A stretch of 32,249 bases of DNA from an uncultured Oscillibacter sp. Lineage in GTDB: Bacteria; Bacillota_A; Clostridia; Oscillospirales; Oscillospiraceae. This document shows, piece by piece, positions 23,197 through 30,927 of this stretch (position 1 is the first letter of the stretch; each line of letters begins with the position of its first letter). Both the position numbers and the translations under genes were made by a program. The notes under the pieces were generated by a model. It was not told the DNA's origin and made no database searches. It was given only the letters and a program-made list of their open reading frames with translations. Location of the stretch: positions 1 to 32,249 of the forward strand of contig CATOKC010000021.1 of NCBI GenBank assembly GCA_951800675.1, written 5' to 3'.

Positions 23197-26100
23197 ATGG
23201 GTGAACTGACAATCCGCAGGGAGCGGAGCGTTACGGGGCCCCGGTATCAGGCGGCGGAACGAATGGAGAAAACAGCTGCCGCCGGGGAGAGCCGCCCGGT
23301 GAACAAAACGCCGGGGACCACCGTCTCCAAAACGCTCCAATGGCTTATGACCAAAATCGGTCAGGCGGAAAACCACACCCGGGAGAGCCACCGGACCCTC
23401 CAGGTGGGAGAGGCCGTGCTGGCGGAGGTTCAGGACAGCCTGGACCGCATGGAGGAGCTGGCGCGGCAGGCAGCCGGGGGAGGAGACCGGGCCGCCCTCC
23501 AAGCGGAGCTGGAGCGTCTGGCGGAGGAGATCGACCGCATGACCGGCGGGGCCTTTGCCGGGGGAACGCGGCTGTTTTTGGACGGGGAGGAGGAAATTGA
23601 GGATGGAGCGGAGCTTCCGCCGGAGGATGCCGTGGAAAACGAGGGCCAGGAGGGGGCGCAAAAGCTCCCCAACTGGCTGTTGAAGGGCATGACCCGCACG
23701 GGCATGACGCCGGAGCGGCTGCTGAATCTTTTGGGGCTGGATAAGACCGCCGGCATCTCGGAGATTCTGGCGGCCCTCTCTAAAACGTCCCTGGAGGACA
23801 ACGGCGCCGCTGGCTATCTGGCGGCGCTGTACCTGGGAAGCGTCATCGCCGGGGGCTCCGCCGGGAAGACCGTGGATTTAAAGGACGCCCTGGAGGGACT
23901 GCGGCAGCTTTTAGAGAAGGTGTCCCAAGGGGTTTCGCCGGACCGGGCGGTGGAGCTGCTGACAAACGGCACGTTTACCAGCCTTTCGGATTTGGAGTCC
24001 CAGTTCCTGGGAGGCGTGGCCCCAGGGATGGAGAACTTCCTGACGGAGCTGCTGTCCGGCGGGGATTTGACGGAGCTTTTGTCCGGGGTGACGATGCTGT
24101 CCCTCCTGGCGGGAATGGAGGGCATGGAGCTGGAGCTGATGATGGGACTGCTGGCGGCGGTTCAGAGCTCCGAGGCCGGTTCGGAAGCCACCCTGGAGAC
24201 TGCCGCCGGGGAGAGCCCGGAGCTGGCAGCGGCGGAGGGCGCGTCTCTCCAGGCCGCCACCCTGGACTTTGGGGATGTGAAGGTGACGGGTCGGGACCTC
24301 TCCGGCGTGTCCGGCGGAGAGCCCACCGGGATGCTGACCATTCGCGGAGAGGCGGATACGACCATTCAGGGGATTGGGCAGGAGGAGAGGCGTCTCCTAC
24401 TAACCGGCTCCGGGACGGTGACGTTCCGAGAAGCCCGGATTCCGATGCTGAGCGTTGAGGGCACCGCGGCGCGGGTATCCAGCCCTGGAGAAACCGTGCT
24501 GGGAGAGGTCCATCTGCGTCCCGGCGCGTCCTTGACTCTGAGCGGCGGCGGGCCGGTGCGGATTGGCTTGCTCCGGGGCGGCGAGGACAGCGTTCTGCGC
24601 TTGACCGGCGGCGTGGTACTGGCAGAAGCGGGAGAGGAAGGCGGAGATTACGGAATCTTGTCTGTCCCGGTGGTCATCGACGGGCCGGTGCTGCTGGCGG
24701 CCCGGGCCGCTGCCGTCACCAACGGGGCCGGGAAGCCCATGGCTCCCTTCGACGTCGTGTGGCGGACCCTGCTGCCGGGCTGGAGCGCTGTCACCTCCCT
24801 GACGGTGGACGGCAAGCATGGCAGAACCATGCTGCTCAACGGCGAACCCGCCCGGCTTTGGCTGGAGAAGGGAGAGCGGGGCTCTCCGATTCACACGGTT
24901 ATCATCCGGGGGAGAGACGAGGCCCAGCGGCCCAAGACCCGTTACGCCTATCTGCGCTGGAACGAAAATGCCGGAGCCTTTGAGGAGACCGTCTTGTACC
25001 CGAATCCCTTCACCGTCACCGGCGGGGAACCGGGGAAGGACTGGATTTATGAGGAGGAGACACACACCCTGCGCATCCTGACCAATCAGGTCACGGCCGT
25101 CACCGGCGGCACAGGAACCGACGCCAACCAAAGGCCCTTCAGCGGGCGGCTGGTTCTGGCCGACGGCATCGGAAAAATGGGTTTAACCCTGGGCGGCGTG
25201 GTCTGCCGGGTATCCGAGGGGGGCGCCTTCGACCTGGGGCGGGAGAATGACGTAACGCTGCTGCTGCGGAGCGGCACGGAGAATCACTTTGAAAGCGGCG
25301 CGGGCTGGGCGGGCATCTCCCTGGGGGACGGCACCTCCCTGCTGGTGGACTGCCCGGAGGCCCGGGAGAATAGCCGGAATCCCGCCGGCAGCCTGTCCGC
25401 CTCCGGCGGCGCGGGCGGCGCGGGCATCGGCCGGGACAGCGGCGGAGGCCGGGAGCGGACCAGCCGGGTCCGGATTCGGGGCGGTCTGGTCACCGCCGTG
25501 GGCACCGGCGGCGGCGCGGGCATCGGCGCGGGAAAGCGAGGGGCCATGGGTCCTGTGGACATCCTGGGCGGCGTAATCCACGCCACGGGGGAGTCCGGCG
25601 GCGGCGCGGGCATCGGCGGAGCTCTGGGGGCCGCCGTGGGCGACATCAGTATCCAGGGCGGCCTGGTCACTGCCCAGGCCATCGGCCATGCCGCCGCCAT
25701 CGGCGCGGGGGCCCAGGGGCCCTGTGGCGACATTCTCATTTCCGGCCTGGCCCGGATTCAAAAGGCCCTGGGCGGCGACCCCGGGGCGGACATCGGGGCC
25801 TGTCTTTTCGGCGGCTGCGGAAAGGTCCGGATTGCCGACGGGGCGGACATCGGCCGGGCCCGGCTCTGGACCCGCTCCGGAGTTCCCCTCCAAATGGGGG
25901 CGGAAACCGTGACGTTACCCCAATTCCGCCTGTCCGCCCGGGCCCTGGGTCTGGACCGGCTCAGCGTGAACACCAAGGAGGCCGTCAAGGCTGCCCAGGC
26001 TCTGGTGGAGCGGGACCGCCGCTGGGTGGCCCAGATTCAAAACGCCTATCATGTGCTGTATCACCGGCTGGAGCGGAGCTGGAACGGCCTTTTGGGGGTC

Positions 26101-26253
26101 CAGCAGTATTTGGGCGGCGGGCTCGTCCGGGATGAGTCGGAGGCGGGCGCCCTGCTGGAGGACGCTCGCCGGTCCATCTCCCGGCCCTCCTCTCAGGCTT
26201 TGCGTACCCATGGCAAGCGGGGGAAGGATGATGTGCGCCAGCTGCTCCGGTGA
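23197..26253 (+). CDS. Giant flagellin-like protein with beta-rich GAGIGG-repeat insert
   Basis: A 1018-residue protein. Residues about 45-130 resemble the flagellin N-terminal helices (VGEAVLAEVQDSLDRMEELA, then RAALQAELERLAEEIDRM and AFAGGTRLF), and about 920-1018 resemble the flagellin C-terminus (helices, then DARRSISRPSSQALR and the ending DVRQLLR). Between them is an insert of about 790 residues: an acidic helical part (170-340), beta-rich domains (340-720), and a Gly-rich part (about 740-860) with repeated GGLVTA...GGGAGIG units as in carbohydrate-binding or beta-helix surface proteins. No signal peptide is seen, as for flagellins exported by the flagellar machine. The ATG at 23197 follows AGGAAAGGGGG. 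A SigD-type promoter fits a motility role. The first about 40 residues of a normal flagellin are poorly conserved, so it may be a minor or altered filament protein. Confidence 0.78.
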   Translation: MGELTIRRERSVTGPRYQAAERMEKTAAAGESRPVNKTPGTTVSKTLQWLMTKIGQAENHTRESHRTLQVGEAVLAEVQDSLDRMEELARQAAGGGDRAALQAELERLAEEIDRMTGGAFAGGTRLFLDGEEEIEDGAELPPEDAVENEGQEGAQKLPNWLLKGMTRTGMTPERLLNLLGLDKTAGISEILAALSKTSLEDNGAAGYLAALYLGSVIAGGSAGKTVDLKDALEGLRQLLEKVSQGVSPDRAVELLTNGTFTSLSDLESQFLGGVAPGMENFLTELLSGGDLTELLSGVTMLSLLAGMEGMELELMMGLLAAVQSSEAGSEATLETAAGESPELAAAEGASLQAATLDFGDVKVTGRDLSGVSGGEPTGMLTIRGEADTTIQGIGQEERRLLLTGSGTVTFREARIPMLSVEGTAARVSSPGETVLGEVHLRPGASLTLSGGGPVRIGLLRGGEDSVLRLTGGVVLAEAGEEGGDYGILSVPVVIDGPVLLAARAAAVTNGAGKPMAPFDVVWRTLLPGWSAVTSLTVDGKHGRTMLLNGEPARLWLEKGERGSPIHTVIIRGRDEAQRPKTRYAYLRWNENAGAFEETVLYPNPFTVTGGEPGKDWIYEEETHTLRILTNQVTAVTGGTGTDANQRPFSGRLVLADGIGKMGLTLGGVVCRVSEGGAFDLGRENDVTLLLRSGTENHFESGAGWAGISLGDGTSLLVDCPEARENSRNPAGSLSASGGAGGAGIGRDSGGGRERTSRVRIRGGLVTAVGTGGGAGIGAGKRGAMGPVDILGGVIHATGESGGGAGIGGALGAAVGDISIQGGLVTAQAIGHAAAIGAGAQGPCGDILISGLARIQKALGGDPGADIGACLFGGCGKVRIADGADIGRARLWTRSGVPLQMGAETVTLPQFRLSARALGLDRLSVNTKEAVKAAQALVERDRRWVAQIQNAYHVLYHRLERSWNGLLGVQQYLGGGLVRDESEAGALLEDARRSISRPSSQALRTHGKRGKDDVRQLLR
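25413..25616 (+). repeat. Short direct repeats coding for GGGAGIG units
   Basis: The 20-base word GGCGGCGGCGCGGGCATCGG occurs at 25507-25526 and 25597-25616, and an 18-base form ends at 25430. They are in frame and code for GGAGIG/GGGAGIG units. They are protein-level repeats, not a CRISPR array. Confidence 0.75.
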
Positions 26254-26280
26254 GGGGCGTTCCCCCCATGGAGACAAAAG

Positions 26281-26310
26281 CGCGGAGGCCGCTGAAAGGC
26301 GGTCTCCGCG
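26281..26310. terminator. Hairpin between the flagellin-like and VWA genes
   Basis: Stem CGCGGAG.CCGC / GGCGG.CTCCGCG with loop TGAAA and a small bulge. On the minus strand it is followed by CTTTTGTC, so it mainly ends the VWA/MoxR operon; the plus-strand tail TTCGTTATTT is weaker. Confidence 0.65.
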
Positions 26311-26314
26311 TTCG

Positions 26315-27511
26315 TTATTTCCGGCTCATCAGCCGCTTCATGGCCTGCTCCAGCCCTTGGGCGGTGAGGTCGTACATGGGGAACATGCGCCCCAACTGCC
26401 AGTGGGTCTGGCCCCAGTAGTCCGGCCGCTCCGGCATAGGCTCCGGATTCAGCCAGACCAGGTAGGGATACTGCCGCTTCATCCGCTCCAGCCACTCCAG
26501 GCCGGAGGGGCCGTAGGTCCGCTTTCCCCAGTCGTAGCGCCTCTCCCGCAGCTCGTAAGGGCTCATGGCGGCGTCGCCAACCACGAGGACCTTGTAGCCG
26601 CTGTCGAAATTGGAGAGGACCCACTCCGTGGGCACCTCTTCCTGATAGCGGAGGGCGGGGCCGGTGTAAAGCTCCGAGTAGATACAATTGTGGAAATAGT
26701 AGGTGTGGAGCTCCTTGAAGTGGTTGGATTTCTGGGCGGCCTGGAACAGCCGGGAGCAAAGCCCGGCATAATACTCCATGGACCCGCCGGAGTCCATTAG
26801 AAGCAGAACCTTGACGGCGTTTTTCCGGGGGTGGGTCTTTCGGATTTTCAAAAGCCCGCCGTTGTCGCAGGTGTCCCGGATGGTGCCGTCCACATCCAGA
26901 ACCTCCTCCCGCGGGTCCGCCTGGCTGGAGAGCTGCCGCAGCAGGCGGAAGCCGGTCTGGAACTGGCGGGTGTCCAAGGTATTGTCCTTCCGAAAGTCCC
27001 GGAAGCGCCGCTCCCCCGCCACCATCATGGCGGTGCGGTGGCGGCCCTGTCCGCCGATGCGGAGGCCGCCGGGATGCCAGCCGCTGTTGCCGAAGGGAGA
27101 GCGGCCCTGGGTGCCCACCCAGTAGCTGCCGCCGTTGTGCTCCTCGGTCTGTTCTTTCAGGCGCTCCTCCAGAAGCCGCAGAAGCTCCTCTGCGTTCTCC
27201 TCTGAGAACCCGGCCCGCTTCAGCTCCTCCAAAGTCCGACCCAGGTTCTCCGACGGGCGGTCCAGCCAGTTGAGAAGCTCCTCCGGGAGCTCGCCGTTCC
27301 AGGGGACCTCCCGGAAGAACTCCAGGAAGGCCTGGTCGAAGCGGTCGAAGTCCGCCTCGCTCTTCACCAGCACCGCCCGGCAGAGCCGGTAAAACCCCGT
27401 CAGGGAGGACTGGTGCAGTCCCCGGGACAATCCCCCCAGCAGCGTCATCCACTCGTCCGGCGTCACGTCCAGCCCCCGGCTCCGGAGGAGGTAGAAAAAG
27501 GCGATGAACAT
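26315..27511 (-). CDS. VWA-domain protein, partner of MoxR ATPase
   Basis: A 398-residue cytoplasmic protein. The N-terminal about 120 residues are helical; a Gly-rich linker (about 126-160) follows; then a von Willebrand factor A domain from about 233. Its metal-ion site is VLLLMDSGGSM (Asp240), a DxGGS form of the DxSxS motif. The ending holds WLNPEPMPERPDYWGQTHW. It lies four bases after the MoxR gene, and such pairs are known to work together as chaperones that insert cofactors or mature protein complexes. The ribosome site is weak (TAAGG), consistent with coupling to the MoxR gene. The client protein is not in the window. Confidence 0.9.
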   Translation of the reverse strand: MFIAFFYLLRSRGLDVTPDEWMTLLGGLSRGLHQSSLTGFYRLCRAVLVKSEADFDRFDQAFLEFFREVPWNGELPEELLNWLDRPSENLGRTLEELKRAGFSEENAEELLRLLEERLKEQTEEHNGGSYWVGTQGRSPFGNSGWHPGGLRIGGQGRHRTAMMVAGERRFRDFRKDNTLDTRQFQTGFRLLRQLSSQADPREEVLDVDGTIRDTCDNGGLLKIRKTHPRKNAVKVLLLMDSGGSMEYYAGLCSRLFQAAQKSNHFKELHTYYFHNCIYSELYTGPALRYQEEVPTEWVLSNFDSGYKVLVVGDAAMSPYELRERRYDWGKRTYGPSGLEWLERMKRQYPYLVWLNPEPMPERPDYWGQTHWQLGRMFPMYDLTAQGLEQAMKRLMSRK

Positions 27512-27515
27512 GGCC

Positions 27516-28325
27516 TTACCGGGCGCCCCGAAGGGTCCGCAGGTCCTTGTCCTTTTTCAGCAGGACCCCGGCGAAGGGGAGGTCCTTGGAAATTCGGGCA
27601 GGGTCCACGCCCCCGGCGATGAGGGCACGAAGCCAATCCACCAGCTCCGAGGTGCTGGGCTTCTTGTCAATGCCCCGAAGCTCCCGGAGCCAGTAGAACG
27701 CGGCCATGGCCTGACGGAGCAGGTCCTCCTCCAGATGGTCGAAGTGGACGCGGAGGATGCGTTCCATCTGCTCTTGGTCCGGGAAGTCAATATAGTGGAA
27801 AATACATCGGCGAAGGAAGGCGTCGGGCAGCTCCTTCTCCGCGTTGGAGGTGATGATGACAATGGGCCGCTTCTTCGCCCGGACGGTCTCCCGGGTCTCC
27901 GGGATGTAGAACTCCATCTGGTCCAGTTCCCACAGCAGATCGTTGGGGAACTCCAGGTCCGCCTTGTCGATCTCGTCGATCAGCAGCACCACCTGCGCTT
28001 CAGAGGAGAACGCCTCCCCCAATTTACCCAGCTTGATATAGCGGGTCACGTCGTCTACACCGTGGGTGCCGAACTGACTGTCGTAGAGCCGCTGAACCAC
28101 GTCGTAGACATACAGGCCGTCCTGGGCTTTGGTGGTGGATTTTATGTTCCAGATGATCAGCTCTTTCCCCAGGGCCTGTGCCACGGCCTGGGCCAGCATG
28201 GTTTTTCCGGTGCCCGGTTCTCCCTTGATGAGAAGCGGCTTTTCCAGCGTCACGGCGATGTTCACCGCCGCCATCAGCTCGCCGGAGGCCACGTATTGGT
28301 TGGTTCCTGAAAACAGTTCTTTCAT
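27516..28325 (-). CDS. MoxR-family AAA+ ATPase
   Basis: A 269-residue AAA+ ATPase. Walker A is GEPGTGKT at 35-42, Walker B LLIDEID at 114-120, then sensor 1 in IVIITSNAEKELPDAFLRR. It is short for the family but complete. MoxR proteins act with a VWA protein, here the next gene, to remodel or activate enzyme complexes. The ATG follows AAGGGTGAG by a short distance. A promoter lies upstream (28375-28403). Confidence 0.95.
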   Translation of the reverse strand: MKELFSGTNQYVASGELMAAVNIAVTLEKPLLIKGEPGTGKTMLAQAVAQALGKELIIWNIKSTTKAQDGLYVYDVVQRLYDSQFGTHGVDDVTRYIKLGKLGEAFSSEAQVVLLIDEIDKADLEFPNDLLWELDQMEFYIPETRETVRAKKRPIVIITSNAEKELPDAFLRRCIFHYIDFPDQEQMERILRVHFDHLEEDLLRQAMAAFYWLRELRGIDKKPSTSELVDWLRALIAGGVDPARISKDLPFAGVLLKKDKDLRTLRGAR

Positions 28326-28374
28326 AAGCTCACCCTTGCCGTTTTATTGTTCTCTTGGAAGGAATCCAGCTTCT

Positions 28375-28403
28375 AAGATACCAAAGCCAGAGGGATTTCG
28401 CAA
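28375..28403 (-). promoter_or_regulatory. Promoter of the MoxR/VWA operon
   Basis: On the minus strand TTGCGA (28398-28403) and TATCTT (28375-28380) with a 17-bp spacer. It is back-to-back with the thiT promoter. Confidence 0.6.
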
Positions 28404-28442
28404 CCGCCAATTTTATTTTTTCCGCCTCAGGGCGAAAAAACC

Positions 28443-28471
28443 TTGCGCCGGGCTCTGAGTCGTGCTATAAT
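28443..28471 (+). promoter_or_regulatory. Promoter of the TPP riboswitch-thiT transcript
   Basis: TTGCGC (28443-28448) and TATAAT (28466-28471) with a 17-bp spacer, about 25 bases before the riboswitch. Confidence 0.8.
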
Positions 28472-28494
28472 GAGGGCACAAATTACATAGATCG

Positions 28495-28585
28495 TGAACT
28501 GGGGAGCTCGCGGATGCGGGCTGAGAGGAAGCGAACGCTTCGACCCACAACCTGATTTGGGTAATGCCAACGTAGGGAGCCGTCA
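28495..28585 (+). ncRNA. TPP riboswitch (thi box)
   Basis: The TPP aptamer hallmarks occur in order: CTGGGGAGCTC, GGGCTGAGAGG, then ACCTGATTTGGGTAATGCC and AACGTAGGGAGC. The P3 arm is GAAGCGAACGCTTC. It senses thiamine pyrophosphate in the nascent RNA and, with the terminator 30 bases downstream, should turn transcription off when TPP is plentiful. Confidence 0.96.
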
Positions 28586-28614
28586 TGAACCGACATGCTT
28601 TTTTCCGCATGAGG

Positions 28615-28646
28615 AACAGCCCTCCCGGTTTCGGGAGGGCTGTTTT
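28615..28646 (+). terminator. Riboswitch-controlled terminator before thiT
   Basis: Perfect 13-bp stem AACAGCCCTCCCG/CGGGAGGGCTGTT with loop GTTT and a T-tail, lying 46 bases before the thiT ATG. It is the expression platform of the TPP riboswitch. Confidence 0.92.
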
Positions 28647-28691
28647 GGATTGCCGTCAGTTTCGCGGTCGGAACAAGGAGGAACAAATTCC

Positions 28692-29351
28692 ATGCTGCAA
28701 CTGTTTGTCAATGGCGAGGGGGGCCTCACCGCCGCCGGTTACGGGCTGTGCGCCCTGCTGCTGGTTCTCAGCATCCTGGCGGGACTGTTTCTGGCGGACC
28801 GAGGGGAGAAGAAGGGCTTTGCCGCCCGGCAACTGGCCTATTGCGCCATGGCCGTGGCCCTGGCTTATGTGACCAGCTTCATCCGGGTTTTCAAAATGCC
28901 TTACGGGGGGTCCGTCACCCTGCTAAGCATGCTCTTCATTGTGCTGGTGGCCAACTGGTACGGCGTCAAAACCGGCATGCTGGTGGGCTTTGCCTACGGC
29001 ATCTTGCAATTTTTGCAGGAGCCCTACTTCCTGACGCTGTTCCAGGTCTGCTGTGACTATGTGCTGGCCTTTGCCGCGCTGGGGCTGGCAGGGCTGTTCC
29101 GCGGAAAGAAGAACAGCCTCCTCATCGGCTATATTGTGGCGGTGCTGGCCCGGGGGGCCTTTCATTCCCTGGGAGGCTACCTCTACTGGATGGACTATAT
29201 GCCGGAGAATTTCCCCCAGACCCTGCGGAACCTGTATCCCATTATTTACAATTATAGCTATCTGCTGGCAGAGGCGGCGGTTACGATTGCCGTGATCAAG
29301 CTCCCGGCGGTGGAGCAGGCCCTGGAACGGGTCCGCAGGGCCGCTCGGTAA
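28692..29351 (+). CDS. thiT: Energy-coupled thiamine transporter ThiT (ECF S-component)
   Basis: A 219-residue membrane protein of about six helices. It is the substrate-binding S-component that takes up thiamine with the shared ECF ATPase module encoded elsewhere. The family stretches are SFIRVFKMPYGGSVTLLSML, WYGVKTGMLVGFAYG and LLQFLQEPY, plus GGYLYWMDYMP for thiamine binding, as in YuaJ/ThiT. The ATG follows AAGGAGG. The TPP riboswitch directly upstream supports the substrate. It is monocistronic. Confidence 0.95.
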   Translation: MLQLFVNGEGGLTAAGYGLCALLLVLSILAGLFLADRGEKKGFAARQLAYCAMAVALAYVTSFIRVFKMPYGGSVTLLSMLFIVLVANWYGVKTGMLVGFAYGILQFLQEPYFLTLFQVCCDYVLAFAALGLAGLFRGKKNSLLIGYIVAVLARGAFHSLGGYLYWMDYMPENFPQTLRNLYPIIYNYSYLLAEAAVTIAVIKLPAVEQALERVRRAAR

Positions 29352-29409
29352 GACCCGCGTGTCCGTCCTGCCTCAAAGCCCGCACCGGACAGGACGAACC
29401 GCGAACGAA

Positions 29410-29446
29410 GGCCCCCGCTTTTCTTCGAAAAGGGGGGGCCTCTTTT
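29410..29446 (+). terminator. Terminator of thiT
   Basis: Imperfect hairpin AGGCCCCCGCTTTT / AAAAGGGGGGGCCT with a short TTCG-type loop and four T. It lies directly before the convergent end of the NanA-like gene at 29449. Confidence 0.8.
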
Positions 29447-29448
29447 GC

Positions 29449-30357
29449 TCAGCAATATTTCGCAATGGCGGCCTGAATCATTTCGTGGGCCTGGACGATG
29501 ATTTCCTGGTCACCGGGCTCCAGCGCCAGCAACGGCGCCCGGACGCCGCCGATGTCCGGCCCGCCCTGGAGGCGGAGAATTTCCTTGATGACGGCGTACA
29601 TGTTCCCCTGGGTGGAGCACATCTTGTAGATGATGCGGCAGCACTCGTTCTGGACCTCCCGTCCCTTCTCCAGCTCTCCGGCCTTAAAGCAGCGGTAAAT
29701 CTCCAGATACAGCTCCGGCATGGCGGCGTAGGTCCCGCCGATGCCTCCGGCGGCTCCGGCGGCCAGTCCGCTGAGAAGCTGCTCGTCCGGGCCGTTGAAG
29801 ACCAGGGCCCCCTCGTCGTGCCACATCTGGATGTCTTGGACAGGCATGGAGGAGTTTTTGACCCCGATGACCCGGGGATTTTTCAGCATTTCCTGGAGTA
29901 GGGGCACCGACAGCGCCACACCCGCCAGCTGGGGGATGTTGTAGATGACAAAATCCGTATTAGGGGCCGCGGCGGAGATGTCATTCCAGTACTTGGCGAT
30001 TCCCTTGGGGGGCAGGTGGAAGTAGATGGGGGGAATGGAGGCCACGGCGTCCACGCCCAGGCTCTCGGCGTGAGCCGCCAGCTCCCGGCTGTCGGCGGTG
30101 TTGTTGCAGGCTACATGGGCAATGATGGTCAGCTTGCCGCCCACCTCCGCCATAACGTTTTCCAGGGTTTCCTTCCGCTCGGCCACGCTCTGGTAGATGC
30201 ACTCACCGGAGGAGCCGCCGACATACAATCCCTGTACGCCCTTGCCCAGCAAGAATTTCGCCAGGGCCCGGACTGCCGGGGCGCTGACCTTGCCGTCCTG
30301 GTCATAGCAGGCGTAAAAGGCGGGGAAAATACCCTGGTATTTGGAAAGGTCTCTCAT
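29449..30357 (-). CDS. N-acetylneuraminate lyase / DHDPS-family aldolase
   Basis: A 302-residue TIM-barrel class I aldolase. GGSSGECIYQS (about 47-57) matches the GGSTGE carboxylate site, YNIPQLAGV holds the catalytic Tyr139, and IGVKNSS holds the Schiff-base Lys167. The closest type is N-acetylneuraminate lyase, which splits sialic acid into ManNAc and pyruvate; other DHDPS-family aldolases are possible. The ATG at 30357 follows TAGGAG by seven bases; an ATG six codons upstream lies within the ribosome-site region. It is the last gene of the sugar transporter cluster, next to a YhcH-like protein, which supports a sialic-acid role. Confidence 0.9.
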   Translation of the reverse strand: MRDLSKYQGIFPAFYACYDQDGKVSAPAVRALAKFLLGKGVQGLYVGGSSGECIYQSVAERKETLENVMAEVGGKLTIIAHVACNNTADSRELAAHAESLGVDAVASIPPIYFHLPPKGIAKYWNDISAAAPNTDFVIYNIPQLAGVALSVPLLQEMLKNPRVIGVKNSSMPVQDIQMWHDEGALVFNGPDEQLLSGLAAGAAGGIGGTYAAMPELYLEIYRCFKAGELEKGREVQNECCRIIYKMCSTQGNMYAVIKEILRLQGGPDIGGVRAPLLALEPGDQEIIVQAHEMIQAAIAKYC

Positions 30358-30367
30358 GTTGTCACTC

Positions 30368-30823
30368 CTAGTCATAAATTTTTACCTTAAAGACCACCTT
30401 GCTCACGGTTCTCGGCCCATCCACCTGCATCTTGATGCGATGCGCGTCGCTGGGGAACACCACCAGGAAGTCCCCGGGCGAGAGGACCAGCTTATAATCC
30501 CCCCCGCCTCGGTAGGCATAGAAGTCGTTGTCCTCCACCCGGTCAAACTCACTTAGAACCTCCGGCGGGGCAATTTCCACGCCCTCAGAGCCCTCCATCA
30601 TGATATGGATGTCCAGATACTTCCGGTGGGCCTCGAAGAAGCTCTCCTCCGCCGGGACGGTCTCGTAGGTAAACCGGGTGGCGTACACGTCGCCACCCTT
30701 GATTTCCACCCGCTCCGGGCCCACGCTGGCGAGAAATTCCGGCGTAATGCGCTCCAGCGCCAGGTCCAGATTGGGGTGGATGCCCCGGTAGGCCGGGGCG
30801 TCCTTGTGTTTGGCGTAAATCAT
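30368..30823 (-). CDS. YhcH/YjgK/YiaL (NanQ-like) family protein
   Basis: A 151-residue cupin-fold protein. The stretches FFEAHRKYLDIHIMMEGSE, RVEDNDFYAY, DFLVVFPSDAHRIKMQVDG and VSKVVFKV are family hallmarks, with metal-binding Glu, His and His. Members act on sialic acid (NanQ, anomerase of N-acetylneuraminate) or on other sugars (EbgC, TabA). The ATG follows AAGGAG by six bases. It sits between the sugar ABC permease and the NanA-like gene, ten bases before the latter, which favours sialic acid breakdown. Confidence 0.93.
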   Translation of the reverse strand: MIYAKHKDAPAYRGIHPNLDLALERITPEFLASVGPERVEIKGGDVYATRFTYETVPAEESFFEAHRKYLDIHIMMEGSEGVEIAPPEVLSEFDRVEDNDFYAYRGGGDYKLVLSPGDFLVVFPSDAHRIKMQVDGPRTVSKVVFKVKIYD

Positions 30824-30846
30824 AGTGTCTCCTTGCTTTACGGGGC

Positions 30847-30902
30847 GCGGAGGTGCGGGGGCCCTGCCCCTACACCCCGCAAGTTTTTTCTGAAAACCTT
30901 GC
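30847..30902. repeat. Hairpin-rich intergenic element between the permease and NanQ-like gene
   Basis: Two dyads side by side: GCGGAGGTG.GGGG ... CCCC.CACCCCGC (30847-30880) and GCAAGTTTT ... AAAACCTTGC (30879-30902). The 104-base gap contains no ribosome site except that of the next gene. It looks like a mobile or frequently copied intergenic sequence or a transcript-processing site. Confidence 0.5.
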
Positions 30903-30927
30903 GCAAAACAGAATCTGTCCGTTTGTC

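Noticed and set aside
25400..25700. CRISPR-like or tandem repeat array
   Set aside because: Repeats are in frame and code for GAGIG units of a protein, with no regular spacers.
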